Assembly (NCBI GenBank): GCA_020249775.1
Contig: JADCFA010000021.1
Span: forward strand, 310,001-374,000
Direction of reading: 5' to 3'
DNA from: Roseomonas sp.
GTDB lineage: Bacteria > Pseudomonadota > Alphaproteobacteria > Acetobacterales > Acetobacteraceae
DNA: 64,000 nucleotides
Positions within the stretch are counted from its first letter, which is position 1; each line of letters opens with the position of its first letter. The notes under the pieces were generated by a model, which saw only the letters and a program-made list of their open reading frames with translations, was not told the DNA's origin and searched no databases. Below are positions 45,399 to 54,945 of the stretch, one piece after another. Made by a program: the position numbers and the translations under genes.

Positions 45399-46099
45399 TG
45401 CGCCAGATTGTGCTTGATACAGAAACCACCGGGCTTGACCCTCTGACGGGCGATCGGGTGATTGAAGTGGCAGCGGTGGAATTGTTGAACCTGCTACCAA
45501 CGGGTGAGGCATTTCACAGCGTGATTGACCCGGAACGCGATATCCCGGCCGAGGCATCGCGCATTCACGGCTTCACCAATGGCGATGTCGCCGGCAAGCC
45601 GAAATTCGCTGAGATCGCAGATCAGCTATTGAGGTTCTTGGGCGATGCCGAAATCATAGCCCATAACGCGCCCTTTGATTTTGGCTTTCTGGATGCTGAA
45701 TTGCAACGCTGCCAGCGACCGCCCTTGGATCGCCGGCGCATGATTGACAGCCTTGCCATTGCAAAGGCTCGCTATCCCGGCATGCCGAATAATTTGGATG
45801 CGCTATGCCGCCGGCTTGGCGTGGATAATTCCATGCGCGGTAGCCATAATGCCATCCTCGACTGCCAGCTTCTGGCGCAAGTCTATCTGGAAATGATGGG
45901 TGGCAAGCAGCCGGGCCTGGAATTGGCGGCCAAATCCGCGCCGCGGCTGGTTACCCTTGAAGTGGAAGCGGTGGAGCATGCGGCGCTGCTGATCACCCCA
46001 TCCGCAGAAGCGCTGGCCGCGCATGAGGCATTTGTCAGCGCCAAAATCAAGGATCCGCTTTGGCTGAAGCCCCCCTTCACGCAGGAAGGTAGTGCTTAA
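45398..46099 (+). CDS. dnaQ: DNA polymerase III epsilon subunit
   Basis: The 233-residue exonuclease has the DEDDh motifs: Exo I QIVLDTETTGLDPLTG, Exo II IIAHNAPFDFGFLDAEL, Exo III MRGSHNAILDCQLLAQVY with the catalytic His and Asp. It proofreads for the replicative polymerase. The C-terminal tail (from about residue 180) probably binds the alpha subunit. It lies about 1.1 kb from the putative origin, transcribed toward it. Confidence 0.94.
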   Translation: MRQIVLDTETTGLDPLTGDRVIEVAAVELLNLLPTGEAFHSVIDPERDIPAEASRIHGFTNGDVAGKPKFAEIADQLLRFLGDAEIIAHNAPFDFGFLDAELQRCQRPPLDRRRMIDSLAIAKARYPGMPNNLDALCRRLGVDNSMRGSHNAILDCQLLAQVYLEMMGGKQPGLELAAKSAPRLVTLEVEAVEHAALLITPSAEALAAHEAFVSAKIKDPLWLKPPFTQEGSA

Positions 46100-46105
46100 C
46101 GGGCC

Positions 46106-47164
46106 TCAGCCGCTGCGGATGATGCGCATTAGCTGCGCGACATGCTCGGGCGGCGTTGGCGGGATGATCCCGTGGCCCAGATTGAAGATAAAGGGCCGCC
46201 CGCGCATGGCGGCCAGGATGCTGCGTGCCTCGGCCTCCAGCGCGGCACCACCGGCGACAAGCGCCAAAGGGTCAAGATTACCCTGCAACGGCATGGTGGC
46301 GGGTATTGCCTGGGCGGCCCAGCGCGGGTCCATACTGGTATCCATGGCAACCGCATCCACTGCCGCGCGGCTCGCGTAATCGGGCAGCATGGGGCCAGCC
46401 AGGCGGGGAAAGCCGATGATAGGGGTGGTTGGGCAGCGCTTGCGCACCGCGCGCGCGATGGCGGCTGAGGGTTCGATTACCCAGCGTCGGAATTGGCTAG
46501 GCGGTAGTAGCCCTGCCCAGGTGTCAAACAACATCAGCGCTTCGGCGCCGGCTTCCACTTGAGCGACCAGATATTCGGTTGTCGCATCCTGCAAAACGCG
46601 GATCAGCCGGCCAAAGCTGGCTGGGTCGCTGAAGGCCATGCCGCGCGTCGCGGCAAAATCCTTGCTGCCGCGGCCTTCCACCATGTAGCAGGCAACGGTG
46701 AAGGGTGAACCGGCGAAGCCGATCAGGGCGGTTTTGGGGTGATCCTGATTAAGCCCGGCACGGGTCAGGCGAACGGTTTCAAAAATCGGCGCGGCTTTCG
46801 TGAGCACGCCATCAAGATCAAGTGCGGCGATCGCTTCAGCTGAGCGGATCGGGTCGAGTAGCGGGCCTTCACCCTCCGCAAAACGCAAGCCTTGGCCAAG
46901 CGCCCAAGGCACCATAAGGATATCGGAGAACAGGATGGCCGCATCCATGCCATAACGGCGGATGGGTTGCAGCGTGACCTCGGCCGCCAGATCAGGCGTG
47001 GTGCAGAGCGAGATAAAATCGCCGGCCTTGGCGCGGGTCGCGCGGTATTCGGGCAAATACCGGCCGGCCTGGCGCATCAGCCAAACGGGGGGCGGCCAGA
47101 CTGGTTCTCCGGCCAAGACGCGCAAAAAGGGTTTGGCCCGGCTGGGCTCGTTTTCCGTTTCCAT
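46106..47164 (-). CDS. hemE: Uroporphyrinogen decarboxylase
   Basis: The 352-residue enzyme has the family signature PVWLMRQAGRYLPEYR (near residue 25), SDILMVPWALGQGLRF, and GFAGSPFTVACYMVEG. It converts uroporphyrinogen III to coproporphyrinogen III in haem synthesis. hemE next to the chromosomal origin is a hallmark of many alphaproteobacteria (Caulobacter, Rickettsia). Its start faces the intergenic space discussed as the origin. Only six bases separate its end from the dnaQ end (convergent). Confidence 0.95.
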   Translation of the reverse strand: METENEPSRAKPFLRVLAGEPVWPPPVWLMRQAGRYLPEYRATRAKAGDFISLCTTPDLAAEVTLQPIRRYGMDAAILFSDILMVPWALGQGLRFAEGEGPLLDPIRSAEAIAALDLDGVLTKAAPIFETVRLTRAGLNQDHPKTALIGFAGSPFTVACYMVEGRGSKDFAATRGMAFSDPASFGRLIRVLQDATTEYLVAQVEAGAEALMLFDTWAGLLPPSQFRRWVIEPSAAIARAVRKRCPTTPIIGFPRLAGPMLPDYASRAAVDAVAMDTSMDPRWAAQAIPATMPLQGNLDPLALVAGGAALEAEARSILAAMRGRPFIFNLGHGIIPPTPPEHVAQLMRIIRSG

Positions 47165-47460
47165 GATCCGAACCTAAGCATTGAATCTAAGATTCTGAAA
47201 GATGAGGGTGATTGTAGGGCCTGTGGATCATGGGGAGCCAAGCCATGCCGGTTTCGTCCACAGGGTTGTCCAAGGACAAGCAGATGCAAGTTTGGTGATG
47301 CTGGCGGTGGAAAGCGAAATTGTGCTTGTTGACAGTCAGGCATGGCTAAAATCATTCGGCCTTGCGTGGTGGGGTGGTTTCATCCCCATTATGGGGCTGG
47401 GCGGGATCGGTGCTGGAATCCACCCCCGTTATCCACAATGATTCACGGAATTCTCCCGCC
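47165..47460. other. Putative chromosomal replication origin (oriC)
   Basis: This 296-base space between hemE and the dikinase regulatory protein gene is the origin position in Caulobacter and Rickettsia. It has one perfect DnaA box, TTATCCACA (47429-47437), an 8/9 match on the other strand, TGTGGATCA (47222-47230), and a 7/9 match TCGTCCACA (47254-47262). Four GANTC sites occur (47183, 47191, 47416, 47440), two within the palindrome GAATC-TAA-GATTC. It is less GC-rich than the surroundings. No TTAA-N7-TTAA CtrA sites were seen. The origin assignment rests on synteny plus boxes. Confidence 0.7.
47429..47437 (+). promoter_or_regulatory. Consensus DnaA box
   Basis: TTATCCACA, a perfect match to the DnaA 9-mer, lies 24 bases before the start of the dikinase regulatory protein gene, flanked by GANTC sites on both sides. 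Confidence 0.75.
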
Positions 47461-48351
47461 ATGGCCAACAGGCATATCAATCTGCATTTGGTGTCGGATT
47501 CAACCGGGGAGACGCTGCAATCCATTGCGCGAGCAACCTTGGCTAGGTTTGATGATCATCATGTCGTGGATCACCGCTGGAGTCTGATCCGATCCCGCCT
47601 GCAATTGGATCGCGTGTTGGAAGGTATCCAGCATGAACCGGGCCCGGTGCTTTATACGTTGGTGGATTCCAGCTTGCGTCATGTGTTGGAGGAAGCCTGC
47701 CAACGGATGGGGGTGACATGTCTTTCGCCGCTTGATCCTGTTATGGCGCTGTTGCAGGAAGCAACTGGTGTTCGGGCGCGTGAAAAACGCGCCGCACAGC
47801 ATGTGATGGATGCGGATTACTTCAGGCGCATTGACGCAATGCATTATGTGCTATCGCATGATGATGGGCAGGGAACCGTCGGCATTCGCAATGCGGATGT
47901 GGTGCTGGTTGGAGTTTCACGGAGCAGCAAAACACCGACCTGTTTCTACCTGGCCAATCGCGGTATCAAGGCGGCGAATGTGCCAATAGTGCCTGGCGCC
48001 AGCCTGCCCGAGATTTTGAATGATCCACCTTGTCCTGTGGTTGGGCTTTACATTGAAGCGAATGCGCTGATCGATATTCGGCGCCATCGCCTGAAGATCA
48101 TTGGCGGCCAAGGGGTGCGGCAAGACACCACAGATTACATTGATCCCGAGGCGGTGAAGGCGGAAATCATCGCAGCCCGCAGGCTTTGCGCCAGCCAAGG
48201 CTGGCCAGTGATTGATGTGACGCGCCGTAGCATCGAGGAAACCGCGGCGACGGTATTGCAATTGATGGGGGCCTGGCATGCGCGGCGGCGGGAGAGCAAG
48301 GCTGCCGCGGCGCCCGAGGATCCCGCCGCCGGGGTGATTGGGCAGGTGTGA
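47461..48351 (+). CDS. Pyruvate, phosphate dikinase regulatory protein (DUF299)
   Basis: The 296-residue bifunctional kinase/phosphorylase starts [25 protein letters not shown] and has the P-loop-like [21 protein letters not shown] (near residue 150), the DUF299 signature. These enzymes use ADP to phosphorylate a Thr of PPDK (or PEP synthase) and remove it with phosphate. A ppdK gene is 8 kb to the left and no PEP synthase is seen, so PPDK is the likely target. It is the first gene to the right of the origin, as RP001 is in Rickettsia. Confidence 0.92.
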   Translation: MANRHINLHLVSDSTGETLQSIARATLARFDDHHVVDHRWSLIRSRLQLDRVLEGIQHEPGPVLYTLVDSSLRHVLEEACQRMGVTCLSPLDPVMALLQEATGVRAREKRAAQHVMDADYFRRIDAMHYVLSHDDGQGTVGIRNADVVLVGVSRSSKTPTCFYLANRGIKAANVPIVPGASLPEILNDPPCPVVGLYIEANALIDIRRHRLKIIGGQGVRQDTTDYIDPEAVKAEIIAARRLCASQGWPVIDVTRRSIEETAATVLQLMGAWHARRRESKAAAAPEDPAAGVIGQV

Positions 48352-49136
48352 TGATGCTGCACGCGGATCAACCGGATATCGCCGCCCTGGAACGCGCCTG
48401 CCTTACGGCAGTGCCCGCGCAGCGCGTGGCGTTTGATGGCAATTTTGTGCTGCGCGCTTTTCTAGGCGGCACGGGCCGCGCGAATGCCGCGAGCAGTTTA
48501 AGCCCTGAAACTGACCCCGGACTACCAGTGCGCCTTGCCCGCATAGAAAGGCTGTATCAGGCGCTGAAGCTTCCACCGCGCTTTCGCTCTACGCCGCTTG
48601 ACCCGCCAGGCATGGCGGCGCTGCTAGCCTCACAAGGCTATGAGATGAAGGATGAGACGATCATTTTTCTCGCACCCATTCAGGGTATTGCACGCGCGGA
48701 TATAACCGCGCGCGTGCTTTCGGCCCCTGATGAGGATTGGATGGCGGTGACCGCCACAGCGGAGCATCAGGTGCCGGCGCGCCGTGCTGAGAAGGAACGC
48801 GCGGTCAGTATGATGATGGTGCCGGCGGCCTGGTTGGTATCCTATGAAGATGCCAAGCCGGTGGCCTGCATTTCCGTAGTGGCTGATGGGCCATTGGCTG
48901 GGTTTTTCGATCTGGCTGTCGTGCCGGAAGCACGGCGTCGAGGCTTGGGGGCGCGCATCACGCGCGCTGCGGCGCTATGGGCGGCGGGACAGGGTGCGCA
49001 TTGGCTATGGGCGCAAGTGGCCGCGACCAATCAGGCTTCCTGCGCAGCGCAGCAAAGCCTCGGCATGCGGGAAGCCTATCGCTATGTTTATTTCGTCAGG
49101 CCGCAGGATAAGGTGGCGGCATTGCATTTCGGGTAA
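48351..49136 (+). CDS. GNAT-family N-acetyltransferase
   Basis: The 261-residue protein carries a C-terminal GNAT domain: SMMMVPAAWLVSYEDAKPVACISVV, then the acetyl-CoA loop DLAVVPEARRRGLGARITRAAALWA, then NQASCAAQQSLGMREAYRYVYF. The N-terminal 110 residues are less conserved and could be a degenerate second GNAT fold. Start choice among overlapping GTG 48348, ATG 48351 and ATG 48354 is uncertain; 48351 overlaps the previous stop by one base. The substrate is unknown. Confidence 0.82.
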   Translation: MMLHADQPDIAALERACLTAVPAQRVAFDGNFVLRAFLGGTGRANAASSLSPETDPGLPVRLARIERLYQALKLPPRFRSTPLDPPGMAALLASQGYEMKDETIIFLAPIQGIARADITARVLSAPDEDWMAVTATAEHQVPARRAEKERAVSMMMVPAAWLVSYEDAKPVACISVVADGPLAGFFDLAVVPEARRRGLGARITRAAALWAAGQGAHWLWAQVAATNQASCAAQQSLGMREAYRYVYFVRPQDKVAALHFG

Positions 49137-49145
49137 TGGCAGGTC

Positions 49146-49179
49146 CCTGGGCTTCAGCTTAAGAGTTCTGAAGCCCAGG
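49146..49179. terminator. Bidirectional hairpin between convergent genes
   Basis: A perfect 12-bp stem CCTGGGCTTCAG / CTGAAGCCCAGG (49146-49157 with 49168-49179) with a 10-base loop lies in the 51-base gap between two converging genes. It lacks a strong T-run on either strand but is well placed as a two-way terminator. Confidence 0.65.
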
Positions 49180-49187
49180 CGGTAATG

Positions 49188-50174
49188 TTACGGAATGAGA
49201 ACGGTGCTGCCTGTTGTCTTGCGCGCTTCAAGCGCGATATGCGCGGAAGCAGCATCCTTCAGCGCATAGCTTTGATTGACGCGAATCTTCACAGCGCCCG
49301 ATGCCACAACCTCAAACAAATCACTGGCGCGGGCGACCAAATCCTCGCGTTGCGCCGTATAGGTCGCAAGCGTGGGCCGCGTCACGTAAAGCGAGCCCTT
49401 GGCAGCCAGAATGCCGAGATCAGGAATGGCAACGGGGCCAGAAGCATTGCCGTAGGAAATCATCAGCCCATAGGGTCCCAGGCAATCGAGTGAGGTCAGG
49501 AAACTGTCCTTTCCGACACTGTCATACACTACGGGTAGCATGGCGCCCTTGGTGATGTCCTTCACACGGGCGGGGATATCATCGCTGGTCAGCAGCGCGT
49601 GATCCACGCCATGGTTTTTCACCAGAGCGGCCTTTTCCGGTGTGCTGACCACGCCAATCACTGTGCAGCCAAGATGCTTTGCCCATTGGCTGAGGATAAG
49701 ACCCACCCCGCCGGCAGCGGCATGGATCAGGACGGTCTGGCCTGCCTTTGCGGCGTAGCATTTCTTGATCAGGAAGGCGGCTGTCATGCCCTGCAGCATC
49801 ATCGCCGCGCCTTGTTCGAAGGTGATCGCATCGGGCATTTTCACCAGGCGATCCGCTTTGATGGCGCGTGCTTCGGCATAGGCGCCGATTGGGCCCGTGG
49901 CGTAAGCCACGCGATCGCCGACCTTCACTTCAGTGACGCCTTCGCCAATCGCTTCCACAATGCCAGAGGCTTCCATGCCGATAATGGCCGGCATGTTGGG
50001 AGCCTTGTAGAGGCCCGTGCGGAAATAAACGTCAATGTAATTCAGGCCAACGGCCTTATGCCGCACTAGCGCTTCGCCAGGCTTGGGGGCGGGAAGGGGC
50101 ACTTCTTCCCAGACCATTTTCTCCGGACCGCCGGTTTCATGGATGCGAATAGCGTGATTCATGGGGGTATCCAT
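49188..50174 (-). CDS. NADPH:quinone oxidoreductase (MDR family)
   Basis: The 328-residue zinc-free MDR protein has NYIDVYFRTGLYKAPNMPAIIGMEASGIV at the N-terminal catalytic fold (two segments), and VLIHAAAGGVGLILSQWAKHLG, the quinone oxidoreductase cofactor motif with AAGGVG. No structural-zinc cysteines are present. It reduces quinones or enones with NADPH. The ATG at 50174 overlaps the ogt stop (TGATG); an in-frame ATG at 50162 starts exactly at the conserved region. Confidence 0.9.
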   Translation of the reverse strand: MDTPMNHAIRIHETGGPEKMVWEEVPLPAPKPGEALVRHKAVGLNYIDVYFRTGLYKAPNMPAIIGMEASGIVEAIGEGVTEVKVGDRVAYATGPIGAYAEARAIKADRLVKMPDAITFEQGAAMMLQGMTAAFLIKKCYAAKAGQTVLIHAAAGGVGLILSQWAKHLGCTVIGVVSTPEKAALVKNHGVDHALLTSDDIPARVKDITKGAMLPVVYDSVGKDSFLTSLDCLGPYGLMISYGNASGPVAIPDLGILAAKGSLYVTRPTLATYTAQREDLVARASDLFEVVASGAVKIRVNQSYALKDAASAHIALEARKTTGSTVLIP

Positions 50175-50641
50175 CAGGTGTTGAGGGGGAGAAGAAGTGC
50201 GCGGCTTTCAAGATCCAAAAGATGACGCTTTGTAGCCGGTCCATCACCGCCGGAATAGCCGCCCAATGACCCATCGGCGGCGACCACGCGATGGCAGGGT
50301 ATGAAAATGGGGATGGGGTTCGCACCATTCGCTCGGCCGACCGCGCGTGGGGCTGAGCCGATGGTGCGGGCGATATCGGCGTAGCTCCGGGTTTCGCCTG
50401 GCGGGATAGCGCAAAGAGCGGCCCAAACCCGCTTTTGGAAGTCTGACCCTGCGGGGGCAAGGGGGAGGTCGAAAGTGATACGCTTGCCATCGAAATAATC
50501 TTGCAGCTGATCCCGCGCCCGGCGCAGGAGGGGCGTGGCGTACTGATCCCGCCCGCGGCCCCAATCAAGCGCAACAATGGCGCCGCCATCTTCTGAGATG
50601 GTGAGCTCACCAAGGGGGGTATGGAGAGAGAGCTGCGGCAT
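50174..50641 (-). CDS. ogt: Methylated-DNA–protein-cysteine methyltransferase
   Basis: The 155-residue repair protein has FQKRVWAALCAIPPGETRSYADIARTIG, the DNA-binding helix region (two blocks), and the active site PIFIPCHRVVAADGSLGGYSGG with the acceptor cysteine in PCHRV. It removes alkyl groups from O6-alkylguanine in a suicide reaction. The ATG at 50641 aligns with family N-termini (MPQLSLHTPLG); an ATG at 50665 would add eight residues. It is coupled by one-base overlap to the oxidoreductase. Confidence 0.92.
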   Translation of the reverse strand: MPQLSLHTPLGELTISEDGGAIVALDWGRGRDQYATPLLRRARDQLQDYFDGKRITFDLPLAPAGSDFQKRVWAALCAIPPGETRSYADIARTIGSAPRAVGRANGANPIPIFIPCHRVVAADGSLGGYSGGDGPATKRHLLDLESRALLLPLNT

Positions 50642-50748
50642 GTCGCTGGAGCGAAGTGGCACCATGGTCGGGTAGCGTCAAGCGGGACGGTTTTGACGGA
50701 TGGCTGTTTAGGCGGCAAGTGAATGTGCGTAAGCAAAGGGGAATGTGC

Positions 50749-51126
50749 ATGAGCGATCTGGAAGCCAAGGGGAGAGCCCCATCAGACCCCCCGCCATATT
50801 ATGAGGCGCATGTTTTTGTGTGCTGCAATCGGCGTCCGGAGGAGCATAAGCGCGGATCCTGCGCGGCACGCGGCAGCGAGGCCTTGCGCGACTACATGAA
50901 GGCGCGCGGCAAGGAATTGGGGCTAGCCCGGGTGCGTGTGAATTTTGCTGGCTGTCTGGATCGCTGCGAATTTGGCCCGGTGATGGTGATCTACCCAGAG
51001 GGAACATGGTATAAGATCGAAACGAAATCCGATATTGACGAGGTGTTGGAAGCGCATCTCCGCAACAAGGGTCGTGTGCCTCGCCTAATGTTGACCGAGC
51101 GCGATATCCCGCCAGCAAAGGGATAG
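50749..51126 (+). CDS. Thioredoxin-like [2Fe-2S] ferredoxin
   Basis: The 125-residue protein has YYEAHVFVCCNRRPEEHKRGSCAARGSE and RVNFAGCLDRCEFGPVMVIYPEGTWY, shown here as two stretches. The four cysteines, C(x)n-C and CLDRC, form the cluster site of the thioredoxin-fold ferredoxins (Shethna type). Such proteins are small electron carriers or cluster-linked regulators. GGGG lies upstream of the ATG at 50749. It stands 36 bases before mnmE, with a parS site in between. Confidence 0.87.
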   Translation: MSDLEAKGRAPSDPPPYYEAHVFVCCNRRPEEHKRGSCAARGSEALRDYMKARGKELGLARVRVNFAGCLDRCEFGPVMVIYPEGTWYKIETKSDIDEVLEAHLRNKGRVPRLMLTERDIPPAKG

Positions 51127-51137
51127 GCGGCGGCGCG

Positions 51138-51153
51138 TGTTTCACGTGAAACG
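51138..51153. promoter_or_regulatory. parS site 1
   Basis: TGTTTCACGTGAAACG matches the bacterial parS consensus TGTTTCACGTGAAACA at 15 of 16 bases. It lies between the ferredoxin stop and the mnmE start, about 3.7 kb from the putative origin. ParB, encoded at 55755, would load here. Confidence 0.92.
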
Positions 51154-51162
51154 AGGCAATAG

Positions 51163-52479
51163 GTGAGCGCCGCTGACACAATCTATGCCCTGGCGAGCGG
51201 CGCAGCAGCTGGCGCGGTTGCGGTGTTGCGCTTGTCGGGGCCAAGAACAGGCGAGGCCGTAAGGTGCCTGGCTGGCGGCCTACCGCCCCCGCGCCGGGCT
51301 AGTCTGCGACGGTTGCGCGCCCCTGATGGCGAAACGCTAGACCATGCCCTTGTGCTTTGGTTTCCGGCGCCGGCTTCCTATACTGGCGAAGATGCCGCTG
51401 AACTGCATTTGCATGGTGGGCGCAGCGTCATTGCCGGGGTGATGGAAGCATTAAGCTCGGCCGGGTTGCGTCAAGCAGAACCCGGCGAATTTACCCGCCT
51501 GGCCTTTTTGCACGGCAAGATGGACTTGACCGCGGCCGAGGGCATCGCAGATTTGATCGCGGCAGAGACCGCGGCACAGCGGCGCCAGGCCTTGAATCAG
51601 GCCGATGGCGGCTTGGCCAAGCTTTATGGCGCTTGGGCCGAACGCTTGGCGCGGCTGCTGGCCCATCAAGAGGCTTCGATCGAGTTCGCCGAAGATGGCC
51701 TTCCCACTGATCTGGATGCCAAGGCACGCGCCGGGGCAGGGGAGCTGCGCGCAGAAATCGAGGCGCATTTGGCCGATGCGCGGTGTGGAGAGTTGCTGCG
51801 CGAGGGCTTAGTCTTTGCCATCATCGGCGCGCCGAATGCTGGAAAATCTTCTCTTCTCAACGCCTTGGTAGGTCGGGAGGCGGCCATTGTCTCTGCCCGG
51901 GCAGGTACTACGCGCGATATTGTAGAGGCGCGGCTGGACTTGGCCGGCGTGCCTGTAACACTATCCGACACGGCAGGCCTGAGAGAGGCCGGCGATGAGA
52001 TTGAGGCAGAGGGGATCAAGCGTGCTGAGCGCCGAGCCCAGGAGGCGCAGCTTGTCATCACACTTTTTGCCGCTGATCAACCGCCTGACCCCGAGACACG
52101 CCGTTGGGTAGGACCTGAGGCCCTTGTGCTCGTCAATAAATGCGACTTGGCGCCAGCGCCAGCTTCGATTGCCGGAGTTGCCACCATGGCAGTTTCTGCG
52201 CAACAGGGTACAGGGCTGGGTGAGGTGCGGGACCGGCTTGCTGAGGCTGCATTGCGCCTGACGGGCGCTGGACGGGGCAATCAATTGACCCGTCCGCGCC
52301 ACCGTGCGGCCCTGGCTGACGCGGTGACGCTGCTTACCGAAGCGGAGGGCGCCGGCCTTCCAGAACTGGCAGCGGAGGCGTTGCGCGCGGCGCTCTTCGC
52401 CCTTGGCCGCCTGACCGGACGCGTGGGTGTCGAGGAAATTCTGGATATCGTCTTTCGGGACTTCTGCATCGGCAAGTAA
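51163..52479 (+). CDS. mnmE: tRNA modification GTPase MnmE
   Basis: The 438-residue GTPase has an N-terminal tetrahydrofolate-binding domain (AVAVLRLSGPRTGEAV), a G domain with P-loop IIGAPNAGKSSLLNAL (about residue 225), G3 LSDTAGLREAGDEIEAEGI, G4 NKCD, and the C-terminal catalytic CIGK. With MnmG it makes the 5-carboxymethylaminomethyl group on wobble uridine. The GTG start at 51163 has GAGG just upstream. Confidence 0.95.
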   Translation: MSAADTIYALASGAAAGAVAVLRLSGPRTGEAVRCLAGGLPPPRRASLRRLRAPDGETLDHALVLWFPAPASYTGEDAAELHLHGGRSVIAGVMEALSSAGLRQAEPGEFTRLAFLHGKMDLTAAEGIADLIAAETAAQRRQALNQADGGLAKLYGAWAERLARLLAHQEASIEFAEDGLPTDLDAKARAGAGELRAEIEAHLADARCGELLREGLVFAIIGAPNAGKSSLLNALVGREAAIVSARAGTTRDIVEARLDLAGVPVTLSDTAGLREAGDEIEAEGIKRAERRAQEAQLVITLFAADQPPDPETRRWVGPEALVLVNKCDLAPAPASIAGVATMAVSAQQGTGLGEVRDRLAEAALRLTGAGRGNQLTRPRHRAALADAVTLLTEAEGAGLPELAAEALRAALFALGRLTGRVGVEEILDIVFRDFCIGK

Positions 52480-52497
52480 TGCTGATATAGGCGGCGT

Positions 52498-54375
52498 ATG
52501 ACAGGTGCGGATTTGACCTTTGATGTCGTAGTGGTAGGCGGCGGCCATGCCGGCTGTGAGGCCGCGGCGGCTGCGGCGCGCTGTGGCGCACGCACATTGC
52601 TGCTGACCCATAAGATGGAAACCGTTGGTGAAATGTCCTGCAACCCGGCCATTGGTGGTGTAGGGAAGGGCCACCTGGTTCGCGAAATTGACGCGCTCGA
52701 CGGGCTTATGGCCCGCGCCGCGGATGCCGCTGCCATTCACATCAAGATGCTTAACCTGTCTAAGGGTCCAGCGGTCCGAGGGCCCCGCGCCCAGGCGGAT
52801 CGGCGGCTTTATCGGGAGGCTGTGCAGGCGCTGCTGCGCGCTCAGCCCGGCCTCACGATCATGGCCGGCGGGGCCGAGGGGCTGGAACTCGACCAAGCGG
52901 GTGCGCTGGCCGCGATCACTACCGCCGATGGGCAGCGTATTCGCTGCGGCGCTGCGATCGTGACCACTGGCACATTCTTGCGCGGCGAAATCCATATCGG
53001 CGAAAAGCGCTTCCCGGCTGGCCGAGTTGGCGACGCGCCGGCTGTTGGCCTCGCACTGGCATTCGAGGGTTTGGGCCTGCCGCTGGCGCGGCTCAAGACC
53101 GGGACACCGCCCAGGCTTGATGGTCGGACGATTGATTGGGCAGTGCTGGAAGCGCAGCCTGGGGATGACAAGCCAGAACCGCTTTCCTGGCTGACAGAGC
53201 GTATAACCAATCGCCAAGTCTCCTGTGGGATTACCGCGACTACGCCTGAAACCCACGCGATCATCCGCGCCAATCTTCAGTCAAGCGCAGTGTATGGTGG
53301 TCGGATCCAGGGGGTCGGGCCCCGCTATTGCCCTTCAATCGAAGACAAGGTGGTGCGCTTTGCCGACCGCGAGCGGCACCAGATTTTCCTTGAACCTGAA
53401 GGGCTTGATGACCCAACGGTCTATCCCAATGGGATTTCCACGAGCCTTTCAGAAGCTGTGCAGGAACAGGTAGTCGCCTTGATTCCTGGGCTAGCTAGGG
53501 CGCGCATTCTGCGGCCTGGCTATGCCATTGAATATGATCACATTGACCCCCGCGCGCTGACGCCGACGCTGGAATTGCGGCGCGTGCCGCGTCTTTTCCT
53601 GGCGGGGCAGATCAACGGCACGACAGGGTATGAGGAAGCCGGAGCTCAGGGTCTGATGGCCGGTATCAACGCAGCCCGCCGTGCGTCCGGCGCTGATCCC
53701 GATGCGACCTTGACGCGTAGCGAGGCCTATATCGGTGTGTTGGTGGATGATTTGACGCTACAGGGCGTGTCAGAGCCCTACCGCATGCTCACCGCACGGG
53801 CCGAACATCGCCTGTCGCTCCGCGCGGATAATGCCGGGCTTAGGCTCACCGAACGGGGTATTGCCTGGGGCTGCGTTGGGTCTGAGCGGGCAGTGCGGCA
53901 TCGTGCCTTTGCAGAAGCGGTGTCCTCGGCCTTGGCACGCGCTGTCGCGGATGGTGCCTCTCCCGCGGCTCTTTCTGGTTTTGGGATTGCGGTGAATCAG
54001 GATGGCCGACGGCGCTCCGTGCTCGAATTATTGGCTCTCCCCGGCGTTGAAACCGGCTTGGTGGAAGCTGCCTTCTCATGGCTGAAGGAACTCTCCCCGG
54101 CAATTCGCGCCCAATTGGAAGCCGAGGCCCTTTACGCCCCTTATTTGCGCCGGCAGGAAGCCGAGCGGCGCCTCATGGAGCGTGAGGAAAAGGCCGCAAT
54201 CGCCGCAACGCTTGATTTCGATGCGGTGGACGGGCTTTCCGCCGAAATGCGCCAACGGTTCAAGGCGGCGCGCCCCACAACCCTTGGCGCAGCCGGTCGT
54301 GTTCAGGGCGTCACGCCCGCGGCACTTGCAGCGCTCGCGGTCCATCTGCGGCGTGAAGCGCAACGTTTCACGTGA
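52498..54375 (+). CDS. mnmG: tRNA uridine modification enzyme MnmG (GidA)
   Basis: The 625-residue FAD enzyme begins [23 protein letters not shown] (FAD fold) and has [39 protein letters not shown] and [12 protein letters not shown], all MnmG signatures. It works with MnmE. Its final codons (QRFT, stop) are part of parS site 2, so the coding end is constrained by ParB binding. Confidence 0.96.
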   Translation: MTGADLTFDVVVVGGGHAGCEAAAAAARCGARTLLLTHKMETVGEMSCNPAIGGVGKGHLVREIDALDGLMARAADAAAIHIKMLNLSKGPAVRGPRAQADRRLYREAVQALLRAQPGLTIMAGGAEGLELDQAGALAAITTADGQRIRCGAAIVTTGTFLRGEIHIGEKRFPAGRVGDAPAVGLALAFEGLGLPLARLKTGTPPRLDGRTIDWAVLEAQPGDDKPEPLSWLTERITNRQVSCGITATTPETHAIIRANLQSSAVYGGRIQGVGPRYCPSIEDKVVRFADRERHQIFLEPEGLDDPTVYPNGISTSLSEAVQEQVVALIPGLARARILRPGYAIEYDHIDPRALTPTLELRRVPRLFLAGQINGTTGYEEAGAQGLMAGINAARRASGADPDATLTRSEAYIGVLVDDLTLQGVSEPYRMLTARAEHRLSLRADNAGLRLTERGIAWGCVGSERAVRHRAFAEAVSSALARAVADGASPAALSGFGIAVNQDGRRRSVLELLALPGVETGLVEAAFSWLKELSPAIRAQLEAEALYAPYLRRQEAERRLMEREEKAAIAATLDFDAVDGLSAEMRQRFKAARPTTLGAAGRVQGVTPAALAALAVHLRREAQRFT

Positions 54376-54379
54376 AACA
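54364..54379. promoter_or_regulatory. parS site 2, across the mnmG stop and rsmG start
   Basis: CGTTTCACGTGAAACA matches parS at 15 of 16 bases. The mnmG stop (TGA, 54373-54375) and rsmG GTG start (54372) lie inside the palindrome, so the site is embedded in coding DNA. It is 3.2 kb from site 1. Confidence 0.92.
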
Positions 54380-54945
54380 CAGCTCGGAAACCACTGAACG
54401 GTTTGCAGCCTTTCGCGACCTGCTGCTCCGTTGGAATGTGCGGATCAATCTTATTTCCGGAGAAACTGCCGCGGACATAGATCAACGCCACATCGCGGAT
54501 TGTGCGCAATTGCAGCCGCTTCTGCCCAAGGATGGACCCATCGCCGACCTGGGGTCGGGCGCCGGCCTACCGGGCCTCGTGTTGGCGATTTTGCAGCCAG
54601 AGCGCGAAATTCATTTGGTGGAGTCTGACAAGCGCAAAGCCGCGTTCCTGGTCGAAGCAAGCGCCCAACTACAACTACCTATGGTGCGTGTGCATGCCTG
54701 CCGCGCAGAAAACGCTAAGCTCCCGCCGCTTGCGGCCATTACTGCGCGTGCTCTTGCCCCCTTGGCTGTATTGCTGCCCCATGCTGCGGATTTCCTGGCC
54801 CCCGGCGGCATGGCGCTATTTCCTAAAGGCAAAACTGCCGAGAAAGAGTTGACGGAAGCCACTCAGGACTGGCACTTCACCCTTGAGCGCTTCCCAAGCG
54901 CGACCAATCCCGAAGCAACCATCCTGCGCCTGAGCAATATCCACA

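Noticed and set aside
47165-47460. CtrA sites (TTAA-N7-TTAA) in the putative origin
   Set aside because: No such pair was found; Caulobacter-type CtrA control is therefore not claimed.
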